Assembly: GCA_002310995.1 (NCBI GenBank)
Contig: DBYV01000054.1
Coordinates: 1-28,666, forward strand
DNA from: a bacterium UBP6_UBA1177
Lineage (GTDB): Bacteria > UBP6 > UBA1177
DNA: 28,666 bases
Direction of reading: 5' to 3'
Below are positions 1 to 6,995 of the stretch, in pieces. Position numbers and translations under genes: made by a program. Below the pieces are notes generated by a model. That model ran no database searches, was not told the DNA's origin, and was given only the letters and a program-made list of their open reading frames with translations. The stretch's first letter is position 1, and each line of letters starts with the position of its first letter.

Positions 1-612
1 GAGTCCGGCGGCGAGTGCAGAGTGAGCGAGAAAAACGGTTGTCTTTCTTCCGAGTGCAAAAACCCGAAAGGTTCGTGCAGCTGCGAGAGGATCGCAAAAG
101 GGAGTTTTTACAGTGCCAACTGCGATGAAGACAATATCGCTCTCTGGTCTTCATCAACTCTTTCCGACAATCCGGACAGTGCGTGGGGCATCGTTTATTA
201 CAGTGCAATGGTCGGCAGCAACAAAAAAAGCGGAAAATTTTATGCGAGATGCGTAAAAGAGGCTGTTTTGAGGGATGAGGGAACGGTTTCATCGGAGAGT
301 GCCGTTATCATGGGAGCTTTAAACAGATGTACGATCGATTCGTATGTCAGAAAAAGTATTGGTGAAATAAGACAATGTTATGTAAACGAACTTGCGAAAG
401 ATCCGAAACTCGCCGGAAGAGTCGTCATCAACTTCATTATTTCTGCAAGCGGCGATGTAAGTTCTGCCAAAGTGCAGAGAACTACGATGGGCAATGCAGA
501 AGTTGAAAACTGCGTTGCCGGAGTAATCAAAAAAATCAAATTTCCTGCTCCGAAAGGGGGCGGAATAGTTATCGTGAACTATCCGTTCGTGTTCAAAGCC
601 GAAAAAAAGTGA
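1..612 (+). CDS. DUF1566/AgmX-type envelope protein, 5'-truncated
   Basis: The open frame runs from the first base with no stop, so the start lies outside the window. The GTG at 22 lies inside a motif (GGECRVSE) matched by the paralog at 2243-3409 (GGSCRVSE) and is not a real start. About 203 residues are visible. First comes the end of a Cys-rich DUF1566 (Lcl C-terminal-like) domain with the LWSSST and YARCV motifs. A C-terminal domain of roughly 90 residues follows, resembling AgmX/PglI or TonB C-terminal folds, with conserved Cys in RQCY and ENCV and the IKFPAPK motif. It is probably exported; by family, such domains occur in envelope and gliding-associated proteins of myxobacteria. Its stop overlaps a possible GTG of the next frame and it probably shares a transcript with murJ. 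The substrate or exact role is unknown. Confidence 0.8.
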   Translation, partial: ESGGECRVSEKNGCLSSECKNPKGSCSCERIAKGSFYSANCDEDNIALWSSSTLSDNPDSAWGIVYYSAMVGSNKKSGKFYARCVKEAVLRDEGTVSSESAVIMGALNRCTIDSYVRKSIGEIRQCYVNELAKDPKLAGRVVINFIISASGDVSSAKVQRTTMGNAEVENCVAGVIKKIKFPAPKGGGIVIVNYPFVFKAEKK

Positions 613-632
613 ATGTGCAGAGGCGATCCTTT

Positions 633-2207
633 ATGACTCAAAAAGCTCCTTCGATATTCAAAAAGAGTTCCGATCTGGCGGTCCTTACGGTAATTTCGCG
701 TATTTTAGGTTTGGTGCGTGAATCTGTCACGGCAGCTTTTTTGGGAACGGGGGCTTTGTCCGACGCTTTTGCGGTCGCTTTCACGATCCCCAATGTCGTG
801 CGGAGACTTTTTGCCGACGGAGTCATTTCATCGGCTTTCATTCCGCGCTTCAAAGGGCTTCTCGCCGAAAACAAGAGGGGAGAGGCAGCTGAATTTCTGA
901 GTGCGCTTTTTACGATCGTTAGCCTTGTTTCGTTTGTTTTTGTCGCGGTTGCATTCGTTTTTTCTGGCGGCATAACTGCGATTTTAGCTCCGACGCTTGA
1001 AGAAAACGCGGCGGCTGAGGCCGCACTTCTTGCGAAAATAATGTTTCCTTACGTTTTTTTCATTTCGCTTGCAGCGCTTACGCAGAGCGTTCTCAACAGT
1101 TCGGGGATTTTCAGGCCGAGCGGAGCTTCTCCGATAGTTTTCAACATCGCCTTCATCACGCTTGCATTTCTCCTTGCGCCTCTTACCGAAAATCCGGCAC
1201 GTGCACTTGCTGCTGGAGTTTTTGCAGGCGGATTCATGCAGCTTGCGATACAGCTTCCTTTTATGGCGAAAACGCTTTTCCGCTTCACTTTTACGAGCCT
1301 GAAAAAAGCGTTCGCGAACCCCAATATTGCAAAATCGGGAAAGATGGTTTTGGCTGCGCTTTTCGGCACAGGCGCATACCAGCTTAACGTTCTTCTCACG
1401 ACAAACATGGCCAACAGAGCGGGGGAGGGCGTTGTCAGCAGCCTTCGTTTTTCGGCGAGGATCGAAGAACTTGTGATCGGTGTTTTTGTCGTAACGCTGA
1501 GCACAGTGATCCTTCCGGAACTGGTTGAAAACGCAAAAAGCAGAAACTTCGCAAAGCTTACGGAAAACCTTGATTCGGCCTTGAAATTCGTCGCGTTCGT
1601 ATCGATTCCGGCTGTTGTTTTCACACTTGTCAATTCGACTGAGATGGTGCAGCTTCTTTTCGGATTCGGCAAATTTGACGAAAAATCGGTCGGACTCACC
1701 GCTTTTGCCCTCGATTTCAGGATCGCGGGACTCTTTTTCCTTGCTCTTTCAAGGATACTGAACTCGTTTTTCTACGCTCTTGAAAAGACGAAACTTCCGG
1801 TTTTCGCTGGTCTTGTCTCGATCGCAGTGAACTTCATCGCTGCATATTTTCTTGTCGACACCATTGCCGGAGGCGGCATCGCGCTTGCATCATCGCTTGC
1901 ATCGCTTGCGGCGGCAGTCATCCTTTTTGCCGCAGTGCTCAAATTCTTCAAAGGCGGCTCTAATTTCGGGAAAGCGATTCTTTATTTTGTAAAAATATCA
2001 ATAATCTCAGTTGTTTCAGTTTTGCCGTTATTCTTTTTGAAATCACCAGTTTCCGCGTTTTTTAGCTCCTTTTTCAAGAACGCCAAAATAAGCGAACTCT
2101 GCTCGTTTTCAGTATCGGCGGCTGTTTTCGGAGTGCTTTTCATCACAATTTCTGCGGTTATGAAAGACGAAACACTAGTACTTGTAAAAGAAGCGTTTAA
2201 GAAGTAA
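633..2207 (+). CDS. murJ: Lipid II flippase MurJ (MviN/MVF family)
   Basis: A 524-residue polytopic membrane protein of the MOP/MVF superfamily that moves lipid II across the inner membrane for peptidoglycan synthesis. The N-terminus has the typical MurJ pattern: a SRILGLVRE motif followed by FLGTGALSDAFAVAFTIPN and RRLFADG. About 14 hydrophobic segments follow, matching the family's usual length. I chose ATG 633 over the upstream GTG 609. An AGAGG sits 9 nt before ATG 633, and the extra eight residues from 609 add nothing conserved and would overlap the preceding gene. It lies between two DUF1566/AgmX paralogs on the same strand, with only 35 nt before the next gene, so co-transcription is likely. 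It supplies the flipping step for the lipid II pathway encoded further along. Confidence 0.95.
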   Translation: MTQKAPSIFKKSSDLAVLTVISRILGLVRESVTAAFLGTGALSDAFAVAFTIPNVVRRLFADGVISSAFIPRFKGLLAENKRGEAAEFLSALFTIVSLVSFVFVAVAFVFSGGITAILAPTLEENAAAEAALLAKIMFPYVFFISLAALTQSVLNSSGIFRPSGASPIVFNIAFITLAFLLAPLTENPARALAAGVFAGGFMQLAIQLPFMAKTLFRFTFTSLKKAFANPNIAKSGKMVLAALFGTGAYQLNVLLTTNMANRAGEGVVSSLRFSARIEELVIGVFVVTLSTVILPELVENAKSRNFAKLTENLDSALKFVAFVSIPAVVFTLVNSTEMVQLLFGFGKFDEKSVGLTAFALDFRIAGLFFLALSRILNSFFYALEKTKLPVFAGLVSIAVNFIAAYFLVDTIAGGGIALASSLASLAAAVILFAAVLKFFKGGSNFGKAILYFVKISIISVVSVLPLFFLKSPVSAFFSSFFKNAKISELCSFSVSAAVFGVLFITISAVMKDETLVLVKEAFKK

Positions 2208-2242
2208 ACTACCGCGCTTTATGTTTGATGATGAGGTGAAGC

Positions 2243-3409
2243 ATGAAAAAGAATCATTTTTTTATTTTTATGTTAGTTGCATTTTTTGTTACGGCGCTTT
2301 TTGCCGAGGCAGAGCAGGCTGAGGAAAAACCGGCAGACGCAGTTAAAACCGAAGAATCAGCCAAAACTAACAGCGAACCGAAAGTTGAGGAAAGTGTTGA
2401 ACCAGCAGTCGAATCTGCCCCTGTAGAAAATATTGAACCCAAGGCTGAAGCGGCAGTTGAAGAAAAAACTGAACAACAGGAGGAAGGTGCGATAGAAGCA
2501 AAATCTGAGGAAGCTGCCGAAATAAAACCAGAGAAAGCAAAGCCTGAAGAAGCAGCCGAGGCGCAGAAGGGATCCAATGGAAATATCGAAGTCGAAGTTG
2601 TCGATGAAACGGAAAATTTTGTGTTTTCGGCCCGTTCTTTAAACAAAATGACGTGGAATGAGGCTCAGAATTACTGCAAAAACCTCGATTTTTGGGCTGT
2701 GTCATGGCATTTGCCCGATATTGACGAACTTAGGCAGATCGTTAGAAACTGTCCTGCTACGGAAGCCGGCGGAAGCTGCCGCGTCAGCGAGGAAGGAAAC
2801 TGCCTTGCCGGAAACTGCAGCGCGCCGAAAGAAAGCTGCACATGCGAAAGGAAAGCGAAAAACAGGGGCCATTACAGCATGTTCGGTGATGCGGATTACA
2901 TCGGGCTGTGGTCTTCTTCAACTCTTTCGAACGATGCAGGAAAGGCATGGGGAGCAGTTTTTTACAGCGGAATGATCGGAAGTCTTGACAAAAACTCGAA
3001 GCTTTACGCAAGGTGCGTCCATAACCATAAAGTGAAGCCAAAATCAAATAGAACGGCTGAAAACAATAAAGAACAAAAAGAGAAAGTAACTTCTGGAAAA
3101 TTGGAGCCGGGTTTGAGCGACCAAGTTTTAAATGAATATTTTGATAAAAAGAAAGAAGATATTCTGCTTTGCGTCAGAAAGGGATTGGGAGACAAAGACC
3201 TTGAACACGGAGGAATTGCTGTAGATTATACAGTCTCACCGAGCGGAGATGTCACGTATGCCTCTGTGCAGATGAGTACTGCCGGAAATCTTGCTATCGA
3301 AAATTGTATTGCATCTGTTATCAAGGAGATAAAATTTCCTGCTCCGAAGCGCGGCTCAACAGTTTTTGCCAACCGTGCATACAAGTTTTTGATAAAAAGA
3401 AAGAAATAA
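2243..3409 (+). CDS. Exported DUF1566/AgmX C-terminal domain protein
   Basis: A 388-residue protein. It starts with a signal peptide (residues 1 to about 21, hydrophobic core FFIFMLVAFFVTALF). A long Glu/Ala/Pro/Lys linker follows to about residue 120. Next is a DUF1566 (Lcl C-terminal-like) domain at about 125-270, with MTWNEAQNYC, HLPDIDELR, LWSSST and YARCV, and a Cys-rich insert holding six cysteines. The C-terminus (about 293-388) is an AgmX/PglI- or TonB-C-like domain with two cysteines (LLCV, ENCI) and IKFPAPK. The start is supported by GAGGTGA 3-4 nt upstream of ATG. It is a paralog of the truncated protein on the other side of murJ. It is likely periplasmic or outer-membrane associated; the linker may span the periplasm. 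The function is not known and no enzyme motif is seen. Confidence 0.85.
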   Translation: MKKNHFFIFMLVAFFVTALFAEAEQAEEKPADAVKTEESAKTNSEPKVEESVEPAVESAPVENIEPKAEAAVEEKTEQQEEGAIEAKSEEAAEIKPEKAKPEEAAEAQKGSNGNIEVEVVDETENFVFSARSLNKMTWNEAQNYCKNLDFWAVSWHLPDIDELRQIVRNCPATEAGGSCRVSEEGNCLAGNCSAPKESCTCERKAKNRGHYSMFGDADYIGLWSSSTLSNDAGKAWGAVFYSGMIGSLDKNSKLYARCVHNHKVKPKSNRTAENNKEQKEKVTSGKLEPGLSDQVLNEYFDKKKEDILLCVRKGLGDKDLEHGGIAVDYTVSPSGDVTYASVQMSTAGNLAIENCIASVIKEIKFPAPKRGSTVFANRAYKFLIKRKK

Positions 3410-3435
3410 CCCTTTTCCTGTCCGATGATTTTTCT

Positions 3436-3462
3436 GGAAATTTCCTAAGATATTCCTAAAAT
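3436..3462 (+). promoter_or_regulatory. Palindrome plus tandem 10-mers ahead of the AgmX-domain gene
   Basis: The 97-nt gap before the ATG at 3507 holds a perfect palindrome, GGAAATTTCC (3436-3445). It overlaps two near-identical direct repeats, TTCCTAAGAT (3442-3451) and TTCCTAAAAT (3453-3462), one helical turn (11 nt) apart. The second repeat contains TAAAAT, a plausible -10 element, though no convincing -35 is visible. This could be an operator/promoter or a chance AT-rich duplication. Confidence 0.3.
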
Positions 3463-3506
3463 AGCGCGTTTTTTTGATTAAGGTCTTTTTGAAAGAAGAG
3501 GTAAAA

Positions 3507-4214
3507 ATGAAAAAAGTTCTTGTTATCGTTACTGTAATCGTAATAATCGCGCTCTTTGCCGCTTACAAATGCAGCAGAAGCCGCGGTGCTGAAAATGTAG
3601 AGACATTGCCTGAAACGTCTCAGCCGGCACCTGTTGCAGAGCCCGCACAGGCAGTTGAAGAAGCTCCGGCTCAGAATGAGGAGCCTTCAGAAGAGGTAAA
3701 GGAAGAACCTGCTCCAGAGCAGAAAGAAGAACCTGCGCCTGCTCCGGCACCTGTAAAGAAAGAGAAAAAAGAGGCTAAACCAGCTGCTGAAAAAGTTGAA
3801 CCTGTCGCAGAAAAACCGGCTCCTAAGGCAGCTCCTGAAGAGAAAAAGCCTTTAGCAAGAGAGGAAAAGGCTGCTCCTGAAAGACCGATGCCTGAAGTGA
3901 AACGCGCTCCGTCAGATGCAAATATTGATTCCGCAGGTGTTACGAAAGTTATAAACGTAAGTCGTGCTGCCATCAAAAGATGCTATGACAAGGCTTTGAT
4001 GTCCAATCCGCAACTTAAAGGAAAGATGTCTGTTAAAATCGTGATCAACCAGCAGGGAAGAGTTGACAGCACTGAAGTTGTTGATGATTCGCTTCGTGAT
4101 GCCGAAGTTGCAAAATGCGTCAGAGGTGTAATCGGCAGACTTCGCTTCCCGAAACCGGCAGAAGGAACAGCTACTGTCACTTTCCCGTTCGCATTCGATC
4201 CGAAAAATCAGTAA
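3507..4214 (+). CDS. Membrane-anchored AgmX/PglI C-terminal domain protein
   Basis: A 235-residue protein. It has a short N-terminal membrane anchor (about residues 3-19, VLVIVTVIVIIALFAA), then a low-complexity Pro/Ala/Glu/Lys region to about residue 135. The C-terminal domain is a good match to the AgmX/PglI C-terminal family, with KRCY, a VKIVINQQGRV strand, AKCV and RLRFPKP. The two cysteines occupy the same positions as in the paralogs at 1-612 and 2243-3409. The start was set at ATG 3507 with AGAGG 5 nt upstream, rather than the TTG at 3474, which would place charged residues before the anchor. The long charged linker and TonB-like terminal fold suggest a periplasm-spanning envelope protein, perhaps part of a transport or gliding-type complex; this is inference. 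Confidence 0.8.
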   Translation: MKKVLVIVTVIVIIALFAAYKCSRSRGAENVETLPETSQPAPVAEPAQAVEEAPAQNEEPSEEVKEEPAPEQKEEPAPAPAPVKKEKKEAKPAAEKVEPVAEKPAPKAAPEEKKPLAREEKAAPERPMPEVKRAPSDANIDSAGVTKVINVSRAAIKRCYDKALMSNPQLKGKMSVKIVINQQGRVDSTEVVDDSLRDAEVAKCVRGVIGRLRFPKPAEGTATVTFPFAFDPKNQ

Positions 4215-4248
4215 ATCCTTTGTCCGGTTGTTACCGGTAAAAAATCGG

Positions 4249-4276
4249 TTGATAATATCAGAAAATCAGCTAAAAT
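4249..4276 (+). promoter_or_regulatory. Sigma70-like promoter for the lipoprotein gene
   Basis: TTGATA (4249-4254, five of six matches to the -35 consensus), a 16-nt spacer and TAAAAT (4271-4276, five of six matches to the -10) lie about 40 nt before the ATG at 4317. The preceding gene ends at 4214, so this is the natural place for a separate promoter. This is prediction from consensus only. Confidence 0.5.
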
Positions 4277-4316
4277 AAGAAGGATTGTTTGTTAATTTCA
4301 GAAATGGAGGAGATAA

Positions 4317-5399
4317 ATGCACAAGTTTTTGTTATTGCTGGTTTTTTTGGTTTTTGTTTCATGCAGCGACGGTGCTATGAAAAGGCTGACTCCTGCTGCA
4401 GAGGAACCTTCCGGATCAGGTGAAGAGGTGAATGACGGAAACATTGAAAATCCTGAAACTCCTGATGATGCTGTCATTCCTCCGAATGAAAACGGCGGAC
4501 AGGATGAAGTTCAGGACGAGGAAAAGCCTATAACAGATGATGAGAATCCTGAAAATCCAGATGAGGAAGAAAAACCCGTAAACGACGATTCGGACACTCA
4601 GGTTCCCGATGAAGAAAATCCTGATAATGATTCTGAAACCAGTGTTTCTGATGGTGATACTGAACAGGAAAACCCAGACGATGTCTGGTCTGGTTGCGGA
4701 GTCGAGTTCAGCGGAGCCAACTGCATAGCTTCTTCATGCGAAACTGTTGACGACTGCTGCGGAGCCGATCTTTGTGTTGCAACGGACGGATGCGGCGGCA
4801 GGAAGGTTTGCAGAAACGCATTTTTCAAAGAAAATTTTGATTCTTACGTTGCAGGAAAATTCCCGAATGAAGGACCTTGGACATTGAAATATGCCGGCTC
4901 ATCAAAATCGTATCAGATGGTTACCTCTGAAAGATATGTCTCTGCTGAAAACAGCATGCACCTCTTGGGAAGCAAAAAATACAATAATTCCGCGATCATG
5001 ACCGCAGTCCTTCCGGAAGTGCCGAACGTGATCAATGTGGAAATGAAGATGAATACTCAGGGTGACAATGTTTATTTCGCACTCTGCACGTTTAACGGCA
5101 GCGGACAATGGGGCAATTATGACATGAAAGTCGAGTTCGCCGACGGAAAAATCAGATATCAGATCCCTGAATGGTCTGCCTACGAGATCGCACCTTCATA
5201 CGAGCCGAACGAGTGGTATAAAATCAGGTTGAAACTCGATCAGGTGAATAAAACCGTTTCCGTCTGGGTCAACGACGAACTTAAAGTTGATAATCAGATC
5301 CATAATTTCGATTCTCTGCCGATCCCGAATATTTGTCTTTCTTCGGACAAAAACGACAAAAAAGTTTGGTTCGACGATATTTTTGTCTGGGGTGAATAG
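4317..5399 (+). CDS. Cys-rich lipoprotein with LamG-like C-terminal domain
   Basis: A 360-residue predicted lipoprotein. The signal sequence ends in FVSC with the lipidated Cys at 16; Phe at -3 is slightly unusual. Residues about 25-120 are an Asp/Glu/Pro/Asn repeat-like linker. Residues about 123-167 form a compact knot with eight cysteines, including a DDCC pair and a CGGRKVC end. From about 170 to the end the sequence looks like a concanavalin/LamG-type beta-sandwich: an opening FDSY segment, NEWYKIRLKLD, a VSVWVNDEL strand and a closing VWFDDIFVWG motif. That closing pattern is usual in carbohydrate- or surface-binding jelly-roll domains. The start has a strong GGAGGAG. It is probably displayed on the outer membrane, with the acidic linker as a stalk. 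The ligand is unknown. It is convergent with recX, with only a 5-nt gap. Confidence 0.8.
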   Translation: MHKFLLLLVFLVFVSCSDGAMKRLTPAAEEPSGSGEEVNDGNIENPETPDDAVIPPNENGGQDEVQDEEKPITDDENPENPDEEEKPVNDDSDTQVPDEENPDNDSETSVSDGDTEQENPDDVWSGCGVEFSGANCIASSCETVDDCCGADLCVATDGCGGRKVCRNAFFKENFDSYVAGKFPNEGPWTLKYAGSSKSYQMVTSERYVSAENSMHLLGSKKYNNSAIMTAVLPEVPNVINVEMKMNTQGDNVYFALCTFNGSGQWGNYDMKVEFADGKIRYQIPEWSAYEIAPSYEPNEWYKIRLKLDQVNKTVSVWVNDELKVDNQIHNFDSLPIPNICLSSDKNDKKVWFDDIFVWGE

Positions 5400-5404
5400 C
5401 TGAT

Positions 5405-5839
5405 CTATCTTTTCCTTTTCTTCACTGCATCAAGCGCTGCAGGTAAGGAAAATCCTCTCGAAACAAGTTTCGGAACTAATTTTTCTTCTTCGCATTTCCC
5501 GAGTTTGGCAAGAGCCTTTTTGGCAGCTTCGACTTCTTCCCCGAAAGGGTAAAATTCGGTTAAATCGAGCGAATAGAGCAGGGAAGAGCACCCTTTTTCG
5601 TAGAGTTTCTGCTTTAAATAGTTGATTCCCTTCCCTTTAGAGATGATTTCGGAAACATATTTTCTGAGAACTTTTGTGTCATCCAAGTAATTGAATCTGT
5701 TAAGCTTTTCTATTGCGGCGGCTGATTCTTCCTCAGTTGCTCCCTTTGCAATGATTTTCTGACGCAGCTCTTCTGTGAAATAGTCTCTTTTGGCAAGAAG
5801 CCGGCAGGCAAAATCAAAGAATTTATCGGCTGAATCCAT
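5405..5839 (-). CDS. recX: Regulatory protein RecX
   Basis: A 144-residue, helix-rich, charged protein with the RecX pattern of three repeated three-helix units: FDFACRLLAKRDYFTEELRQKI, a central AIEKLNRFNYLDD segment, and VPKLVSRGFSLPAALDAV. RecX proteins bind RecA filaments and modulate recombination and the SOS response in the cytoplasm. The length fits the family (about 140-170). recA is not in the window. Only 1 nt separates the ATG from the stop of the upstream HD-domain gene, so it is the last gene of a three-gene minus-strand operon. No terminator hairpin is visible in the 5-nt gap to the convergent lipoprotein gene. Confidence 0.82.
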   Translation of the reverse strand: MDSADKFFDFACRLLAKRDYFTEELRQKIIAKGATEEESAAAIEKLNRFNYLDDTKVLRKYVSEIISKGKGINYLKQKLYEKGCSSLLYSLDLTEFYPFGEEVEAAKKALAKLGKCEEEKLVPKLVSRGFSLPAALDAVKKRKR

Positions 5840-5840
5840 G

Positions 5841-6404
5841 TCAGAGTTTTCCGAGACCGAGTTCCTCGGAATTTTCCTTCATTCCTTCAAGAACTATCGT
5901 GATGAAATCTTCAAGTGAGAGTGGAAAATTTTCTGTTGCGCTTGCAATCTGTTCACGGTTTGCACCTGCCGCAAAACGTTTTTCCTTGAAGCGCTTCATC
6001 ATGAAACCCATGTCGAGAAAGTGAATGTTTTTCGTCGGAGACATAAGGACGCAGGCAGTGATGAAACCTGTTGTAGGATCGACTGCGTAAAGCGCTTTTC
6101 CCATATCGGTTGTTGCAGGAATATTGCCGGAATGCATAACTATAGCATCAAGGATTTCTTTGTCGTCAAAACCTTCTTTGTGTAGAATTTCGCCAGTTAC
6201 AAGCCCGTGTTTGGGAAAGTCATCCTTTGTTTCTTCGTAGTCAAGGTCGTGCAGAAGCCCCGACATAGCCCATCTTTCCTCTTCTTTTTCACCCAAGAAC
6301 TGAGCCATTTTTCTCATTCCGGCTTCAACTGCGATGCTGTGTTTGATGAGATTTTTATTCGGCAGGTGCTGAGACAAAAGTTCAAGAGCTTCGTTTCTAT
6401 TCAT
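5841..6404 (-). CDS. HD-domain metal-dependent phosphohydrolase
   Basis: A 187-residue soluble protein with the full set of HD-superfamily metal ligands: His22 (KHSIAVE), His52-Asp53 (GLLHDLDYE), His66, His91 (VMHSGN) and Asp109 (VDPTTG). This matches the HDIG-type hydrolase fold found in many small predicted nucleotide or phosphate-ester hydrolases. The residue order and spacing suggest an active enzyme, but the substrate cannot be read from the sequence. Its start codon lies inside the 3' end of the zinc-ribbon gene (8-nt overlap), and recX follows after 1 nt, so translational coupling is likely. It has no GGDEF, GAF or RelA/SpoT partner domain and no HD-GYP GYP motif. Confidence 0.85.
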   Translation of the reverse strand: MNRNEALELLSQHLPNKNLIKHSIAVEAGMRKMAQFLGEKEEERWAMSGLLHDLDYEETKDDFPKHGLVTGEILHKEGFDDKEILDAIVMHSGNIPATTDMGKALYAVDPTTGFITACVLMSPTKNIHFLDMGFMMKRFKEKRFAAGANREQIASATENFPLSLEDFITIVLEGMKENSEELGLGKL

Positions 6405-6798
6405 CGTCTTCCTCTTTTTTGAACGGTAAGGAGTCTTTTGCCGCCTGTGACGCCGGGGCTATGCGGACGTTTTTTCTCGATTTCTTCTGCTCTTCGGCCG
6501 TTTGTTTCGAAAGGCATTCCTTGCACCAGAGCTTTCCGTCCTTGTCCCTTTTCGGAGTGTAGAAGGCGTGTCTGAACTCGCCGCAGATATCGCAGATAAA
6601 GTCGAACATATACTTTTCGTTTTTCGGGTCGAAAACTTTTTTGATTTTTCCCTCTTTCCTGTTTTTGTGCATTTCCTTCAGACACTCATCACAGTAGTAT
6701 TTTCTGTGTCCGTCGGCGACAAAAGAGACGAAATAGTCTTTGCCGCAGTTCGCGCATGAAATTTTCGTCAAAGTCTGTGTTTTTTTGTCCTTTTTCAC
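6397..6798 (-). CDS. Double CxxC zinc-ribbon protein
   Basis: A 133-residue basic protein with two zinc-ribbon knuckle pairs. The first is C15/C18 and C36/C39, a CxxC-x17-CxxC unit. The second is C69/C72 and C92/C95, with a 19-residue spacer. Both halves follow the CxxCG start and YCxECL/WCKECL end typical of small bacterial CxxC-x17-CxxC zinc-binding domains of unknown role. The Lys-rich linkers suggest nucleic-acid binding, but this is inference. The start is GTG (6796-6798) with a near-perfect AGGAGGGTGA upstream, and a divergent promoter fits the gap beyond it. It is the first gene of the operon with the HD hydrolase and recX. Confidence 0.72.
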   Translation of the reverse strand: MKKDKKTQTLTKISCANCGKDYFVSFVADGHRKYYCDECLKEMHKNRKEGKIKKVFDPKNEKYMFDFICDICGEFRHAFYTPKRDKDGKLWCKECLSKQTAEEQKKSRKNVRIAPASQAAKDSLPFKKEEDDE

Positions 6799-6823
6799 GG
6801 TTCACCCTCCTAAAAAACAGCGC

Positions 6824-6851
6824 ATAATACGACTTTTGAAAAAAACGGCAA
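6824..6851 (-). promoter_or_regulatory. Sigma70-like promoter for the zinc-ribbon/HD/recX operon
   Basis: Read on the minus strand: TTGCCG (bases 6851-6846), a 16-nt spacer, then TATTAT (6829-6824, five of six matches to the -10). It ends about 25 nt before the GTG start, leaving room for the strong ribosome-binding site. It lies back to back with the hsp70 promoter. Confidence 0.5.
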
Positions 6852-6912
6852 GTGATTTCTTCTGTGCGGAAAAATGAATTTTTACCTCTAACCAATAAAA
6901 TTAAGTGAATAA

Positions 6913-6940
6913 TTGCCAAAGCATGAAAAAAATATATTAT
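6913..6940 (+). promoter_or_regulatory. Sigma70-like promoter for the hsp70-J-uppS operon
   Basis: TTGCCA (6913-6918, five of six) and TATTAT (6935-6940, five of six) are separated by 16 nt and lie about 55 nt before the ATG at 6996. No CIRCE-type inverted repeat is seen nearby, so HrcA heat-shock control is not evident. Confidence 0.5.
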
Positions 6941-6995
6941 TTGCTCCCTTTAATTGTTGAAAAGGGGATTTTTGGGCTTTTTTTGTGGAGTTGTT

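Noticed and set aside
609..632. GTG at 609 as the murJ start
   Set aside because: It would overlap the upstream gene and add eight non-conserved residues; ATG 633 has AGAGG at proper spacing.
4224..4237. Small hairpin CCGGT-TGTT-ACCGG after the AgmX-domain gene
   Set aside because: A 5-bp stem followed by an A-rich rather than T-rich run is too weak to call a terminator.
6954..6995. TTG-initiated 14-residue extension of the Hsp70
   Set aside because: Hsp70 homology starts at MSKYVLGIDLGT and a TGGAG site precedes ATG 6996.
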